This document shows positions 25,265 to 37,376 of a stretch of DNA of 64,000 nucleotides, piece by piece. Origin of the DNA: Saccharopolyspora spinosa NRRL 18395. GTDB taxonomy: Bacteria; Actinomycetota; Actinomycetes; Mycobacteriales; Pseudonocardiaceae. The notes beneath the pieces were generated by a model. It was not told where the DNA came from, did no database searches, and saw only the letters and a list, made by a program, of their open reading frames with translations. A program made the position numbers and the translations under genes. The DNA lies in the NCBI RefSeq assembly GCF_000194155.1, contig NZ_GL877879.1, positions 1,358,767 to 1,422,766 on the forward strand, read 5' to 3'. Numbering within the stretch: position 1 is the stretch's first letter; the number at the start of each line of letters is the position of its first letter.

Positions 25265-25570
25265 GCCGACGCGTCCCCGTCGCCCAGGTGTCGATAGTTG
25301 ATCGTGCAGATCCCGGGAGATTATGGGCTCCCAGTCGGCTCGCACGTTCTCCAACACCTTGCCCTGGTGCACTCGTAGCCCGGCGTAGGTTGGTGAGACG
25401 ACGGTTCGCCGTACAGCGCCGAGCGACCAGGGAACGCCCGTGCGGGTGCGTATACCGCGCGCGTTCAGGTCGTTGGCGATCCGCGTCAGTGGTTCTCCAG
25501 ATAGCGCCCGCTCCGCCATTTCCGGACCAACGGTGCGGTTTCCGGGTCGGGTACCTGACGCACTAGCTTC
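25265..25570 (-). pseudogene. Large serine recombinase (integrase) remnant
   Basis: The minus strand encodes MAERALSGEPLTRIANDLNA, GIRTRTGVPWSLGAVRRTVV, SPTYAGLRVHQG and WEPIISRDLHDQL. This is the 'Recombinase' domain that follows the catalytic domain in phage and ICE serine integrases. The catalytic Ser domain and the zinc/coiled-coil end are absent. It points to an old integrated element between pafA and prcA. Confidence 0.75.
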
Positions 25571-25636
25571 CCCTTGGCAGGGTCCCCGCACCGCCATCGG
25601 CGGCCGGGGCGTCACCAACGTGCCGGCATCGTGCGG

Positions 25637-26386
25637 CTAGTCGCCGTTCTCCGGCTTGTCCTCGGAGCCGGCTTCCGGCTCGGCATCGGCCTCTTCCTGC
25701 TTGGGCAGCAGCGCTTCCAGCGCCGCACCGATGACCCGGCGGAACGTCCGGTTCGGCTTGGCACGGTCGAGCACGGCGACCTCAAGCTGCTTGACGCCCA
25801 ATTCCCGCGATTTCTCCCCGCCGGAGGACAGCGCGCGGATCGCGAGCTCGGCAGCGGCGGTCAGCTCCAGCCCGTCGCTGAAGGAATCCTTGAGCGTGCT
25901 GGCGATCGCGTCGGCCTGGCCGCCCATCACCACGTACTGCGGCTCGTCCACGATGGACCCGTCGTAGGTCAACCGGTACAGCTGGTCGGTGTCGGCGGTG
26001 AAACCGACCTCGGCCACGCAGATCTCCACCTCGAACGGCTTGATCTGCTCGGTGAAGATCGCCCCCAGGTGCTGGGCGTAGGTGTTGGCCAGCGACCGGC
26101 CGGTGACGTCCCGGCGGTCGTAGGAGTACCCGCGGACGTCGGCGATGCGCACGCCGGCCACCCGCAGCGCCTCGAACTCGCTGTAGCGGCCCACCGCCGC
26201 GAATCCGATGCGGTCGTAGATCTCGGCGACCTTGTGCAGCGTCGGCGACGGGTTCTCGGCGACGAACAGCACGCCACCGGCGTACTTCAGGACCACCACG
26301 CTGCGGCCCCGCGCGATGCCCTTGCGGGCCAGCTCGGAGCGCTCCCGCATCAACTGCTCGGGGGAGGTGTAGAACGGCATCGTCAC
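25637..26386 (-). CDS. prcA: 20S proteasome alpha subunit PrcA
   Basis: A 249-residue subunit starting [20 protein letters not shown], which is the alpha-type N-terminus that gates the chamber. [20 protein letters not shown] and [20 protein letters not shown] follow. Four stacked rings of PrcA/PrcB degrade pupylated proteins delivered by Arc. An acidic tail ([19 protein letters not shown]) is typical. It is last in the pup-prcB-prcA order, 57 bp after prcB. Confidence 0.95.
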   Translation of the reverse strand: MTMPFYTSPEQLMRERSELARKGIARGRSVVVLKYAGGVLFVAENPSPTLHKVAEIYDRIGFAAVGRYSEFEALRVAGVRIADVRGYSYDRRDVTGRSLANTYAQHLGAIFTEQIKPFEVEICVAEVGFTADTDQLYRLTYDGSIVDEPQYVVMGGQADAIASTLKDSFSDGLELTAAAELAIRALSSGGEKSRELGVKQLEVAVLDRAKPNRTFRRVIGAALEALLPKQEEADAEPEAGSEDKPENGD

Positions 26387-26443
26387 AGCTGTGCACTCCT
26401 GGTTCGAATCAGCTCGCTGCGAGCGGGTTGGATCTGGCCTGGG

Positions 26444-27298
26444 TCAGCCGCCGGGGTTCTCCAACCGGCCGTTGACCACCTCGGTGGCGATCTCGGAGGT
26501 CCGCTCCTCGGGCATCCGCACCGCGCCGTCCGCGCCGGTGATCGTGATGACCGACGGGTAGATGCGCCGGGACACGTCCGGGCCACCGGTGGCGGTGTCG
26601 TCGTCGGCCGCGTCGTAGAGCGCCTCCACCGCGGAGCGCGCCGCGGTGTCCAGGTCGGCGTCCGGGTCGAAGCGCTTCTTCAGCGCCGATTTCGCGAACA
26701 GCGAACCCGAACCGACAGCATGGTAGCCGCCGACCTCGTCGTACCGGCCGCCGACGACGTCGTAGGAGACGATCCGACCGGCCCGGTCGGGGTCCTCGGC
26801 TTCGGTGTCGTAGCCGACGAACAGCGGCACGACCGCCAGGCCCTGCATCGCGGCCGCCAGGTTGCCGCGCAGCTGGGTGGCCAGCTTGTTCGCCTTGCCG
26901 TCCAGCGAAAGCGGGATGCCTTCGAGCTTCTCGTAGTGCTCCAGTTCGACCGCGTAAAGCTTGACGAGTTCCTGAGCCACACCGGCGGTACCGGCGATGC
27001 CCACCGCCGAATACGCGTCGGTGACGAACAGCTTCTCCATGTCCCGCTGGGCGATCAGGTTGCCCATCGTGGCTCGCCGGTCACCGGCGAGCAGCACGCC
27101 ACCGCGGAAGGCCACCGCGACGATCGTGGTGCCGTGCGGGGCCAGCACCGTCCCCTCCGGCACCGCCCGGCCGCCGGGCAGCAGTTCGGGCGCGGTGGCG
27201 CGGAGGAAGTCGGTGAACGAGGAAGACCCCGGCGTGAGGTAGGCGGCGGGCAGGGCCTGACCCGGGAACTGGGCCGAGCTCGGTTCCATCAGCGACAT
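26444..27298 (-). CDS. prcB: 20S proteasome beta subunit PrcB (catalytic)
   Basis: A 284-residue precursor. A propeptide of 56 residues is followed by [20 protein letters not shown], so autocleavage would expose Thr57 as the N-terminal nucleophile. [20 protein letters not shown] contains the supporting Asp and Lys region. In mycobacteria propeptide removal accompanies assembly. The start is ATG 27298 and pup lies 130 bp upstream. Confidence 0.95.
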   Translation of the reverse strand: MSLMEPSSAQFPGQALPAAYLTPGSSSFTDFLRATAPELLPGGRAVPEGTVLAPHGTTIVAVAFRGGVLLAGDRRATMGNLIAQRDMEKLFVTDAYSAVGIAGTAGVAQELVKLYAVELEHYEKLEGIPLSLDGKANKLATQLRGNLAAAMQGLAVVPLFVGYDTEAEDPDRAGRIVSYDVVGGRYDEVGGYHAVGSGSLFAKSALKKRFDPDADLDTAARSAVEALYDAADDDTATGGPDVSRRIYPSVITITGADGAVRMPEERTSEIATEVVNGRLENPGG

Positions 27299-27428
27299 CG
27301 TCTCCCGATCGAAGGGCTTGCGACTTCGGTAGCACTCTAATCATGATCCGGCGCGCAGCGGGAGACGCCGGGCCGGAGGTGCCGGCCCGGCGCGGCCCGT
27401 GCCGACGGCGTCGGATCGGGCCCGCGGA

Positions 27429-27620
27429 CTACTGGCCGCCCTTCTGCACGTAGGCGCGGACGAAGTCCTCGGCGTTCTCCTCCAGGACGTCGTCGATTTC
27501 GTCCAGGATGGCGTCGACGTCCTCGCCGAGTTTCTCGCGACGTTCCTGACCGGCGGCCTCCGGGCCCTGCTCTTCGTCGCCTTCTCCGCCGCCGTGCCGC
27601 TGAACCTTTTCCTGGGACAT
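27429..27620 (-). CDS. pup: Prokaryotic ubiquitin-like protein Pup
   Basis: A 63-residue disordered protein: MSQEKVQRHGGGEGDEEQGP at the start, a helix-forming DAILDEIDDVLEENAEDFVR that binds the Arc coiled coil, and a KGGQ end. The C-terminal Gln must be deamidated to Glu by Dop before ligation. ATG 27620 has GGGAGG four bases upstream. Confidence 0.96.
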   Translation of the reverse strand: MSQEKVQRHGGGEGDEEQGPEAAGQERREKLGEDVDAILDEIDDVLEENAEDFVRAYVQKGGQ

Positions 27621-27778
27621 CTTGCCTCCCGGTGGTTGCCCTTTCGGGTGTTGTCCCCGCAGCGGGGACACCCTGCTGTGAACACTACCCATCCGACACC
27701 CATTAGCCCACGTCCAGCCGAGCGGAATTTCGATCATCGCACCGGCCTGACGTGCGCGAAACGTGGTTTCCCGGAGTC

Positions 27779-29278
27779 TCACCCCTTGGTCAGCGAGTCA
27801 ACCAGCTCCTCGGCGCTGGCCGCGGCCTCCAGCAGCGCGCCGACGTGGGCCTTGGTGCCGCGCAGCGGTTCCAACGTCGGGATGCGCACCAGGGATTCCC
27901 GGCCCAGGTCGAAGATCACCGAGTCCCAGGACGCCGCGGCCACCTCGGCCGGGTAGCGCTCCAGGCACCGGCCGCGGAAGTAGGCGCGGGTGTCCTCCGG
28001 CGGCGCGGTGACCGCGTCCCGCACCTCGTCCTCGCTGACCAGACGCTTCATCGAGCCGCGGGCGACCAGCCGGTTGTACAGGCCCTTGTCCAGCCGCACG
28101 TCGGAGTACTGCAGGTCGATCATGTGCAGCCGCGGCGACGCCCAGCCCAGGCTGTCACGGGTCCGGTAGCTCTCCATCAGCCGCAGCTTGGCGGGCCAGT
28201 CCAGCCGGTCGGCGCAGTCCATCGGGTCACCGCTTAGGAGGTCCAGCACCTCGCCCCAGGACTCCAGCACGTCGCGGGCCGCGCTCTCGGCGCCGTGTTC
28301 GTCGAGGTGCCGGGCGGCGCGCTCGTGGTAGGCGCGCTGCAGGTCCAGGCCGGTGAACCGGCGCCCGTCGGTGAGCTCGACGGTCTGCTTCAGGGTCGGG
28401 TCGTGGCTGATCAGGTGCACGGCCTGCACCGGGTCGGCCAGCTTCAGGTCGTCGAAGCGCTGCCCGGACTCGATCATGTCCAGCACCAGGGCAGTGGCGC
28501 CGAGCTTGAGGTAGGTCGAGGTTTCCGCGAGGTTCGCGTCGCCGATGATGACGTGCAGCCGCCGGTACTTGTCGGCGTCGGCGTGCGGCTCGTCGCGGGT
28601 GTTGATGATGCCGCGCTTGAGGGTGGTCTCCAGGCCGACCTCGACCTCGATGTAGTCGGAGCGCTGGGAGAGCTGGAACCCGGCCTTCTCCCCCGCCTGC
28701 CCGATGCCGACCCGGCCCGAGCCGCAGATCACCTGGCGGGACGCGAAGAACGGGGTCAGGCCGCCGATCACGGAGGTGAACGGGGTGGTGCGCGACATCA
28801 GGTAGTTCTCGTGGGTGCCGTAGCTGGCGCCCTTGCCGTCGACGTTGTTCTTGTACAGCTGGATCGGCGCGGTGCCGGGCACGCTGGCCGCCCGCATCGC
28901 CGCCTCCTCCATGACGCGTTCGCCGGCCTTGTCCCAGATGACCGCGTCCCGCGGGTTGGTCACCTCCGGGGCCGAGTACTCCGGGTGCGCGTGGTCGACG
29001 TACAGCCGCGCGCCGTTGGTGAGGATGACGTTGGCCGCGCCGAGGTCGTCGCCGTCCGAGCCGTTGGTCTGCTGCGCCACGGTGCTGAGGTCGAAACCAC
29101 GGGCGTCACGCAGCGGCGACTCGACCTCGTAGTCCCAGCGTGCGCGCCGCGCCCGCGGGATGTCGGCCGCCGCCGCGTAGGCCAGCACGATGTGCGTGGA
29201 GGTCAGCACCGGGTTGGCGCTGGAGTCGCCCGGCACGACGATGCCGTACTCGACCTCGGTTCCCATGATCCGCCGCAT
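27779..29278 (-). CDS. dop: Pup deamidase/depupylase Dop
   Basis: A 499-residue PafA paralog. [13 protein letters not shown] carries the metal-binding Glu, and [11 protein letters not shown] places the catalytic Asp at residue 95. The Dop loop (about residues 41-80, [18 protein letters not shown]) that distinguishes it from PafA is present. [20 protein letters not shown] and [20 protein letters not shown] follow. It deamidates Pup-Gln and removes Pup from substrates. ATG 29278 gives the family's usual start. It lies upstream of pup on the same strand with a 158-bp gap. Confidence 0.95.
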   Translation of the reverse strand: MRRIMGTEVEYGIVVPGDSSANPVLTSTHIVLAYAAAADIPRARRARWDYEVESPLRDARGFDLSTVAQQTNGSDGDDLGAANVILTNGARLYVDHAHPEYSAPEVTNPRDAVIWDKAGERVMEEAAMRAASVPGTAPIQLYKNNVDGKGASYGTHENYLMSRTTPFTSVIGGLTPFFASRQVICGSGRVGIGQAGEKAGFQLSQRSDYIEVEVGLETTLKRGIINTRDEPHADADKYRRLHVIIGDANLAETSTYLKLGATALVLDMIESGQRFDDLKLADPVQAVHLISHDPTLKQTVELTDGRRFTGLDLQRAYHERAARHLDEHGAESAARDVLESWGEVLDLLSGDPMDCADRLDWPAKLRLMESYRTRDSLGWASPRLHMIDLQYSDVRLDKGLYNRLVARGSMKRLVSEDEVRDAVTAPPEDTRAYFRGRCLERYPAEVAAASWDSVIFDLGRESLVRIPTLEPLRGTKAHVGALLEAAASAEELVDSLTKG

Positions 29279-29442
29279 ACCACGCAGCGTACGGGGTATC
29301 GCCGACCAAGCGGAGTGCCGCACGCCACAGGTATCCGACAGGTCCGAACTGTGACCCGATTCGGCGCAACGCGTGTGCCTCGAAGGGTGGACGCGACGAT
29401 CGGGGAATGAGCGCGGGCGATGAATTGGTGGCCCGGTACGCC

Positions 29443-30393
29443 CTAGCGCCAGGGCAGCTCGGCTCGTTCGCCCCAGTAGGTCGCGGCGTCGCGGGCCAGC
29501 GGCCGGAGCGCGTCGATGTCCCGATCGGTCAGTTCCACCCGGCACGCCGCCAGGTTCGACTCCAGCTGCTCGACGCTGGCCGCGCCCATCAGCACCACGC
29601 CGGCCCAGGGCTGGCGCAGGACGTGCGCGAGCGCGATGGCGTCCGTCCCCACGCCGTGCCGGTCCGCGATCTTGGCCATCGCCGGCGGCGGGTCCACCGC
29701 GAGCCGCCCGTTGGCCAGGGTTTCCTTCACCAGCACCCGCCAGCCCCCCGTGTGCGCCTCGGCGAGGTACCGGCCCACGGACGGCTCCAGGGTGTTCCAG
29801 GTGGACTGCACGGCACCGAACAGTTGCCGCCCGCCGACCTCGATCTCCCAGGCGCTTTCGATGGTGTCGCCCTGCGCCGCGCCGCTGGTGGAGAAGCCCA
29901 GCAGCACCCCGGCGTCCCGGATCCGGGCCAGCTCGTGCTGCAGCGCCAGATCCTCGAACAGCGGGCTGCCGGTGGTCAGCGAATGCACCTGGTACAGGTC
30001 GATCCGGTCGCCGAGCAGCGTCCGGGTCTCCGCCCACTGGGTGCGCAGGCGTTCCACCGAGTGCTCTTTGACCTCGTGCACCTCGGTTTCGATGCGCCAC
30101 TGCGCGACGTAGGCGTAGCCCCACTTACTGGACACCGTGACGTCCTGGTGGCCGCGTTCGCGCAGCCATTCCGCGAGGAACTGCTCGGCGCTGCCGTAGG
30201 AGCGTGCCGTGTCCACCCAGCGGATCCCGTTCGCGTACGCGGCGTCGAGCACCGTTCGGGTGCGTTCCCGCATCGCCTGCGCGGTGCGCTGCACGGGCAG
30301 CACGTCGGCGCGCCCGACGTTGATGTAGGCGGGCCTGCCGAGCGCGGCGAGGCCGAGTCCTAGGCGCTGTACGGGTTGTTGGGCTGGGAACAT
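29443..30393 (-). CDS. Aldo/keto reductase
   Basis: A 316-residue TIM-barrel oxidoreductase from ATG 30393. It has [36 protein letters not shown] with the catalytic Asp and Tyr (D-T-A-x-x-Y), SSKWGY around the Lys, YQVHSLT with the His, and a C-terminal NADPH region ([18 protein letters not shown]). Substrate unknown. It sits between dop and arc, an accessory position within the proteasome block, separated from arc by a terminator. Confidence 0.85.
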   Translation of the reverse strand: MFPAQQPVQRLGLGLAALGRPAYINVGRADVLPVQRTAQAMRERTRTVLDAAYANGIRWVDTARSYGSAEQFLAEWLRERGHQDVTVSSKWGYAYVAQWRIETEVHEVKEHSVERLRTQWAETRTLLGDRIDLYQVHSLTTGSPLFEDLALQHELARIRDAGVLLGFSTSGAAQGDTIESAWEIEVGGRQLFGAVQSTWNTLEPSVGRYLAEAHTGGWRVLVKETLANGRLAVDPPPAMAKIADRHGVGTDAIALAHVLRQPWAGVVLMGAASVEQLESNLAACRVELTDRDIDALRPLARDAATYWGERAELPWR

Positions 30394-30431
30394 GCCTGGA
30401 AAGTAATCGCTGTCGCTGCGCCGCACAGCTC

Positions 30432-30463
30432 GGGGCCGCCACCCGCGTGGGGATGGCGGCCCC
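30432..30463 (-). terminator. Terminator hairpin after arc
   Basis: GGGGCCGCCA (30432-30441) pairs perfectly with TGGCGGCCCC (30454-30463). It lies about 10 bp past the arc stop on the minus strand, so it ends the arc transcript before the aldo/keto reductase gene. Confidence 0.75.
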
Positions 30464-30473
30464 GGCTGCTTCC

Positions 30474-32255
30474 TTACAGGTACTGGCCCGTGTTGGTGGC
30501 CGTGTCGATCGCTCGACCGGACTCCTGGTTCTTCCCGCTGACCAGGGTGCGGATGTACACGATCCGCTCGCCCTTCTTGCCGGAGATGCGGGCCCAATCA
30601 TCCGGGTTGGTGGTGTTGGGCAGGTCCTCGTTCTCGGCGAACTCGTCGATAATGGCGTCCTGCAGGTGCTGCACGCGCAGACCCGGCTGGCGGGTCTCCA
30701 GCACCGACTTGATGGCCGCCTTCTTCGCCCGGTCCACGATGTTCTGGATCATCGCGCCCGAGTTGAAGTCCTTGAAGTACAGAACTTCCTTGTCGCCGTT
30801 GGCGTAGGTGACCTCAAGGAACCGGTTCTCCTCGGTCTCGGCGTACATCCGCTCGACCGTGGTCTGGATCATCGCCTCCACGCACGCGCCCTTGTCGCCG
30901 CCGAACTCCTTGAGGTCCTCCTCGTGGATCGGCAGCGACTTGGTCAGGTACTTGGAGAAAATGTCCTTGGCGGACTCGGCGTCCGGACGCTCGATCTTGA
31001 TCTTCACGTCCAGTCGGCCCGGGCGCAGGATCGCCGGGTCGATCATGTCCTCGCGGTTGGAGGCGCCGATGACGATGACGTTCTCCAGCCCCTCGACACC
31101 GTCGATCTCGCTGAGCAGCTGCGGCACGATGGTGGTTTCCACGTCGGAGGAAACCCCGCTGCCGCGGGTCCGGAAGATCGAGTCCATCTCGTCGAAGAAC
31201 ACGATCACCGGGGTGCCCTCGGAGGCCTTCTCGCGAGCCCGCTGGAAGATCAGGCGGATGTGCCGCTCGGTCTCGCCGACGAACTTGTTGAGCAGCTCGG
31301 GGCCCTTGATGTTCAGGAAGTAGGACTTGGCCTGACCGTCGTCGTCCCCGCGCGCGGCGGCGACCTGCTTCGCCAGCGAGTTGGCGACAGCCTTGGCGAT
31401 CAGCGTCTTGCCGCAGCCAGGCGGGCCGTACAGCAACACGCCCTTCGGCGGCCGCAGCTGGTACTCGATGTAGAGGTCGGAGTGCAGGAACGGCAGCTCC
31501 ACCGCGTCCCGGATCTGCTCGATCTGGCCGGCCAGCCCGCCGATGTCCTGGTACCCGACGTCGGGCACCTCCTCCAGCACGAGGTCTTCGACCTCGGCCT
31601 TCGGCACGACGTCGTAGGCGTAGCCCGCCTTGCTGTCGACGAGCACCGAGTCGCCCGACTTCAGGCCGGACGTGGCCAGTGGTTCGGTGACCCACACCAC
31701 GCGTTCCTCGTCGGTGTGGCCCAGCACCAGCGCCCGGGGGCTCTCCCCGGCACCGCTGGACATGAGCTCCCGGAAGGTGCAGACCTCACCGGTTTGTTCG
31801 AACGCACCAGCCTCCACCACCGTCAGGGCCTCGTTGAGGCGCACTGACTGGCCCAGTCTCAGTTCCTCCGTCTCGACGTTGGGCGACACCGCCACCCGCA
31901 TCTTGCGACCAGACGTGAACACGTCGACCGTGCTGTCCTCGTAGCGGTTCAGGTAGCCGCTGGGGGGCTGGGCAAGTCGGTCGACTTCTTCGCGCAGCGC
32001 CATCAGCTGGCCCCGCGCTTCCTTTAGGGTCTCGGTGAGCTTGGCGTTCCGTTCGGTGAGCTGACTCACTCGCTCGGATGCCTCGGCCAGCCGCTTTTCC
32101 AGCAACCGGACCTGTTGGGGAGACTCGTTGAGCCTGCGGCGCAGCAGCGCAACCTCGTCCTCCAGGAGACGAATCTGGCTGCGGAGTTCTGCGGAGCCAC
32201 CGCTGTACTGCTCGCCGCCCTCCTCAGGCCGGCTGCCGGGACGGTCGTGCTGCAT
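30474..32255 (-). CDS. arc: Proteasome-associated AAA ATPase Arc (Mpa)
   Basis: A 593-residue ring ATPase. Residues about 22-96 form the N-terminal coiled coil that captures Pup. Two OB-like domains follow (100-220), then the AAA module with Walker A GPPGCGKT (277-284), [13 protein letters not shown], and [17 protein letters not shown]. The C-terminus ends GQYL; the penultimate Tyr opens the PrcA gate in Mtb Mpa. ATG 32255 is preceded by GGAGGAGG. It unfolds pupylated substrates into the 20S core. Confidence 0.95.
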   Translation of the reverse strand: MQHDRPGSRPEEGGEQYSGGSAELRSQIRLLEDEVALLRRRLNESPQQVRLLEKRLAEASERVSQLTERNAKLTETLKEARGQLMALREEVDRLAQPPSGYLNRYEDSTVDVFTSGRKMRVAVSPNVETEELRLGQSVRLNEALTVVEAGAFEQTGEVCTFRELMSSGAGESPRALVLGHTDEERVVWVTEPLATSGLKSGDSVLVDSKAGYAYDVVPKAEVEDLVLEEVPDVGYQDIGGLAGQIEQIRDAVELPFLHSDLYIEYQLRPPKGVLLYGPPGCGKTLIAKAVANSLAKQVAAARGDDDGQAKSYFLNIKGPELLNKFVGETERHIRLIFQRAREKASEGTPVIVFFDEMDSIFRTRGSGVSSDVETTIVPQLLSEIDGVEGLENVIVIGASNREDMIDPAILRPGRLDVKIKIERPDAESAKDIFSKYLTKSLPIHEEDLKEFGGDKGACVEAMIQTTVERMYAETEENRFLEVTYANGDKEVLYFKDFNSGAMIQNIVDRAKKAAIKSVLETRQPGLRVQHLQDAIIDEFAENEDLPNTTNPDDWARISGKKGERIVYIRTLVSGKNQESGRAIDTATNTGQYL

Positions 32256-32775
32256 GTCGGCACCCTCCTCCCGTGCTCGTACCACCACGGTACCGGCGAT
32301 CACCGACGACGGCGGCGTCGTTGATGCCCGCCGGATCGCCCAGCGTGCCACAAAAATCCGCGAATACCCACGAGTTGGGCAAGGTTGATACCCGCGGGTC
32401 GGGCAATTCCCCGGCCGGGCGGACACGTTGCGTTGACGATCATGGTCCGTTCGATACGTTCGACGCCGGGTCGCTCGGCCCCGCGAGCACCGGTTTTCCG
32501 TTGCGCCACGCGGATCGCGGCGGTCGGCGGACATCCGGGTTAACCGATCCGGCAACCGGGTGGCGTTGCGGCGGTCCGCACGTCGGCACACGCAGCACTT
32601 CTCCCATCATTTGGAACAACTGCGCTCGGACACCACTCACGCGGGACGAACGCTCCGTGACGTTTAAATGCCGAAAAGTCCACTCCATGCACGTCACGCC
32701 GCAGGCTCTGATCTACTTACGGCCGCCGCGCACACTGCGGCCGCGAGACTCAACACCACTCCGGGGGAGGAGTTC
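32256..32775. other. 520-bp divergent intergenic region upstream of arc
   Basis: No credible gene on either strand. It must contain the arc promoter to the left and the promoter of the DUF4878 genes to the right. The only structure I see is the tandem operator-like repeat at 32364-32406. Confidence 0.5.
32364..32406. promoter_or_regulatory. Tandem 19-bp operator-like repeats upstream of arc
   Basis: ATACCCACGAGTTGGGCAA (32364-32382) and ATACCCGCGGGTCGGGCAA (32388-32406) are direct repeats with 16/19 identity and a 24-bp period. The second contains the palindrome ACCCGCGGGT; the first is a weaker version. Two dyads about two helical turns apart, 109-151 bp before the arc start, suggest cooperative binding of a dimeric regulator. 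The regulator is unknown. Confidence 0.5.
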
Positions 32776-33423
32776 ATGACCTATCCGCCACAGCAACCTG
32801 GACCGGGCGGGTGGGGCCAGCAACCCACGGGCAACGGATTCCCGCAGCAGGGCCCGTCGGGAACCCCGCAGCAGCAACCCGCCTGGTATGGCAACCAGCA
32901 CACCGGCTGGGGCCAGCAGCAGGAACAGCCGCAGCAGGCGCCCATGCCCCCGCAGTGGGGCAGCGAGTTCGGCCCCGGTTCCTGGCTCCAGGAACCCAAC
33001 GGCTTCGCCGACGTCGAGCCGCCGCGGCAGAAGAAGTCGAAGCTGCCGCTGATCCTCGGTCTGGTCGGGGCGCTGGTCGTCGTCGCCGGAATCGGCGTCG
33101 GGGTGTTCTTCTGGCTGGGCAGCGGCCCCGGCGAGGCCCGTCCGGTGGCCCAGGAGGTCGTGAACAAGGTCAACGCCGGTGACTTCGCCGGTGTCAGCGG
33201 CTTGTTCTGCCAGTCCAACAAGGCCCAGCTGGACAAGGACATGGGCCAGCTCAAGCAGTGGAAATTCAACATCAAGCTGGGCAACGTCACCGAGCGTGGC
33301 GACCAGGCCACCGCAAAGTTGACCGGAACCTACGAGGCCGACGGATCGTCCACACCTGTGGACCAGACGATGGGCCTGATCGTCGAGGACGGCACCTGGA
33401 AGGTCTGTCAACTCGACCAGTGA
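32776..33423 (+). CDS. Membrane protein with DUF4878-type extracytoplasmic domain
   Basis: A 215-residue protein from ATG 32776 (GGGGGAGGAG upstream). A Gln/Gly/Pro-rich cytoplasmic region (about 1-85) is followed by KKSKLPLILGLVGALVVVAG (one membrane helix) and an outside NTF2-like domain (AQEVVNKVNAGDFAGVSGLF ... WKVCQLDQ). Two Cys outside could form a disulfide. Function unknown. A paralog follows 37 bp downstream, so this is a tandem duplication. Confidence 0.75.
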   Translation: MTYPPQQPGPGGWGQQPTGNGFPQQGPSGTPQQQPAWYGNQHTGWGQQQEQPQQAPMPPQWGSEFGPGSWLQEPNGFADVEPPRQKKSKLPLILGLVGALVVVAGIGVGVFFWLGSGPGEARPVAQEVVNKVNAGDFAGVSGLFCQSNKAQLDKDMGQLKQWKFNIKLGNVTERGDQATAKLTGTYEADGSSTPVDQTMGLIVEDGTWKVCQLDQ

Positions 33424-33460
33424 GCCCGCAAGCTGAGAATTTCAAAACGGGGGAGGACCC

Positions 33461-34233
33461 ATGACGTACCCACCGCAGCAGCCACCCGGACAGGGCGGCT
33501 GGGGGCAGCAGCCCGGCGGCCAGTACCCGCCCAGCGGTGGCCAGCCGCAGCAGCCCCCCCCCAGCCGCAGCAGCCAGGCGGCGCCTACCCGCCCAGCGGC
33601 GGTCAGCCCCAGCAGGGGTACGGCCAGCCGGGCGGCGCGTACCCGCAGAGCGGGCCGCAGCCGCAGCAGGGCTTCGGTGAGCAGCCCCCGTACCCGCCGC
33701 AGGGCGGCGGATACGGCCAGCCGGGCTTAGCCGCCCCGAAGAAGAAGTCCCCGCTCCCCTGGATCCTCGGCGGCGTCGGCGGTCTGCTCGTCATCGGCCT
33801 GGTGATCACCCTTATCGTGGTCTTCACCGGGGGCCCCGGCGACCCCCGGAAGGTCGCCCAGCAGGGCGTCGACATGATCAACTCCAAGGACTTCGCCGGT
33901 CTGCAGCCGCTGGCCTGCAAGAAGGACCAGGAAGACTTCCAGAAGATGCTCGACACCTTCGAGGGCAAAAGTGGCGAGTTCGACGAGCTCAAGGAATTCG
34001 GCGTCACCGACTCCGACATCCAGAAGCTGATCGACGGCATGAAGATCGAGCTGCAGCTGGGCAACGTCAAGGACAACGGCGACAACACCGCCACGGCCAA
34101 GGTCACCGGCAACATGAGCATCACCGCCGACGTCGAGATCATGGGTCAGAACCTGGCCGACCTGATCCCCGACCAGCCGATCGACGAGGAGTTCAAGCTG
34201 ATCGTCGAAGACGGCTCCTGGAAGCTCTGCTGA
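33461..34233 (+). pseudogene. Second DUF4878-type membrane protein, frameshifted at a C9 tract
   Basis: ATG 33461 opens MTYPPQQPPGQGGWGQQPGG. A run of nine C (33554-33562) then throws the frame off, to a stop at 33730. In the shifted frame coding continues through QPQQPGGAYPPSGG, KKKSPLPWILGGVGGLLVIG (membrane helix) and a domain with MINSKDFAGLQPLACKK, ending at 34233. One more C, or two fewer, restores a protein of about 257 residues. It may be phase-variable or an assembly error. It is a paralog of the gene at 32776-33423. Confidence 0.75.
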
Positions 34234-34252
34234 TCCACACCTGATCACGTGC

Positions 34253-34286
34253 GGAGGCCCGCCCCCGATTCGGGGGGCGGGCCTCC
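34253..34286. terminator. Bidirectional terminator between convergent genes
   Basis: GGAGGCCCGCCCCC (34253-34266) pairs perfectly over 14 bp with 34273-34286 across a six-base loop. It lies between the stops of the DUF4878 gene and trmI, so it can serve both strands. Confidence 0.85.
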
Positions 34287-34291
34287 TCGCG

Positions 34292-36386
<2,095 letters not shown>

Positions 36387-36475
36387 GCACGCAGGGTAGT
36401 GCGCCACACGTGAGGCGGTTGTGATCCGTGCGGCGGGTGATCGCGTGTCGGTCCGCTCGTTTAGGGTTTCGGGCC

Positions 36476-37366
36476 ATGACGGAATCAGCGCAGGCGGCAA
36501 CAGGCGGGACGCTCCAGGACGGCGGGACCAGGCGTCCTGCGCTGTCCCCGTCCCGCGCGAGCGACTTCAAGCAGTGCCCCCTGCTGTACCGGTTCCGCGC
36601 CGTGGACCGGTTGCCGGAAACGCCGACCAAGGCGCAGGTGCGCGGCACGGTGGTGCACTCGGTGCTGGAGCGGCTTTTCGGGCTGCCGACGGCCGAGCGC
36701 GACCCGACGCAGGCGCGGGCACTGCTGCAGCCGGCTTGGGAGGAGCTGCTCGCGCAGCAGCCCGAGCTGGGCGAGCTGTTCGACGGGCCCGACGACCCGG
36801 AGCTGGCGGGCTGGCTGGAGTCGGCGAACGCGCTGCTGGACGCCTACTTCGAGCTGGAGGACCCGCAGCGGCTGGAACCGCAGGCCTGCGAGCTGCGGGT
36901 GGAGACCGAGCTGGATTCCGGGGTGCTGCTGCGCGGGTTCATCGACCGGGTCGACGTGGCCCCGACCGGCGAGATCCGGCTGGTCGACTACAAGACCGGT
37001 GCCGCGCCGCGGGAGATCGGCGAGGCCAAGGCGATGTTCCAGATGAAGTTCTACGCCCTGGTTCTGTGGCGCACCCGCGGCGAGATCCCGCGCCAGCTGC
37101 TGCTGATGTACCTGGCCAGCAAGCAGCGGTTGGCGTACACGCCGGACGAGACGGAGCTGCGCCGCTTCGAGCGCACCCTGGAGGCGATCTGGCAGGCGAT
37201 CCTGCGGGCGGGCAAGACCGGCGACTTCCGGCCGAACCCGAGCCGCCTGTGCGACTACTGCGACCACAAGCCGCTGTGCCCGGCCTTCGACGGCACCCCA
37301 CCGCCATACCCGGGCTGGCCGGAGCCCGACCCGGGCCCCGAATCCGTCCTCGACCGCGCCGACTGA
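36476..37366 (+). CDS. RecB-family PD-(D/E)XK nuclease with probable Fe-S cluster
   Basis: A 296-residue protein from ATG 36476. The nuclease core shows GFIDRVDV (Asp157) and EIRLVDYKTG (Asp171, Lys173). Four Cys are placed as in the AddB/Cas4-type iron-sulfur nuclease: FKQCPLLY (Cys34) and LCDYCDHKPLCPA (Cys259, 262, 268). It likely cuts or resects DNA. The Mtb ortholog by position is Rv2119. No helicase partner is adjacent. Confidence 0.85.
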   Translation: MTESAQAATGGTLQDGGTRRPALSPSRASDFKQCPLLYRFRAVDRLPETPTKAQVRGTVVHSVLERLFGLPTAERDPTQARALLQPAWEELLAQQPELGELFDGPDDPELAGWLESANALLDAYFELEDPQRLEPQACELRVETELDSGVLLRGFIDRVDVAPTGEIRLVDYKTGAAPREIGEAKAMFQMKFYALVLWRTRGEIPRQLLLMYLASKQRLAYTPDETELRRFERTLEAIWQAILRAGKTGDFRPNPSRLCDYCDHKPLCPAFDGTPPPYPGWPEPDPGPESVLDRAD

Positions 37367-37376
37367 CCGGTCCGGC

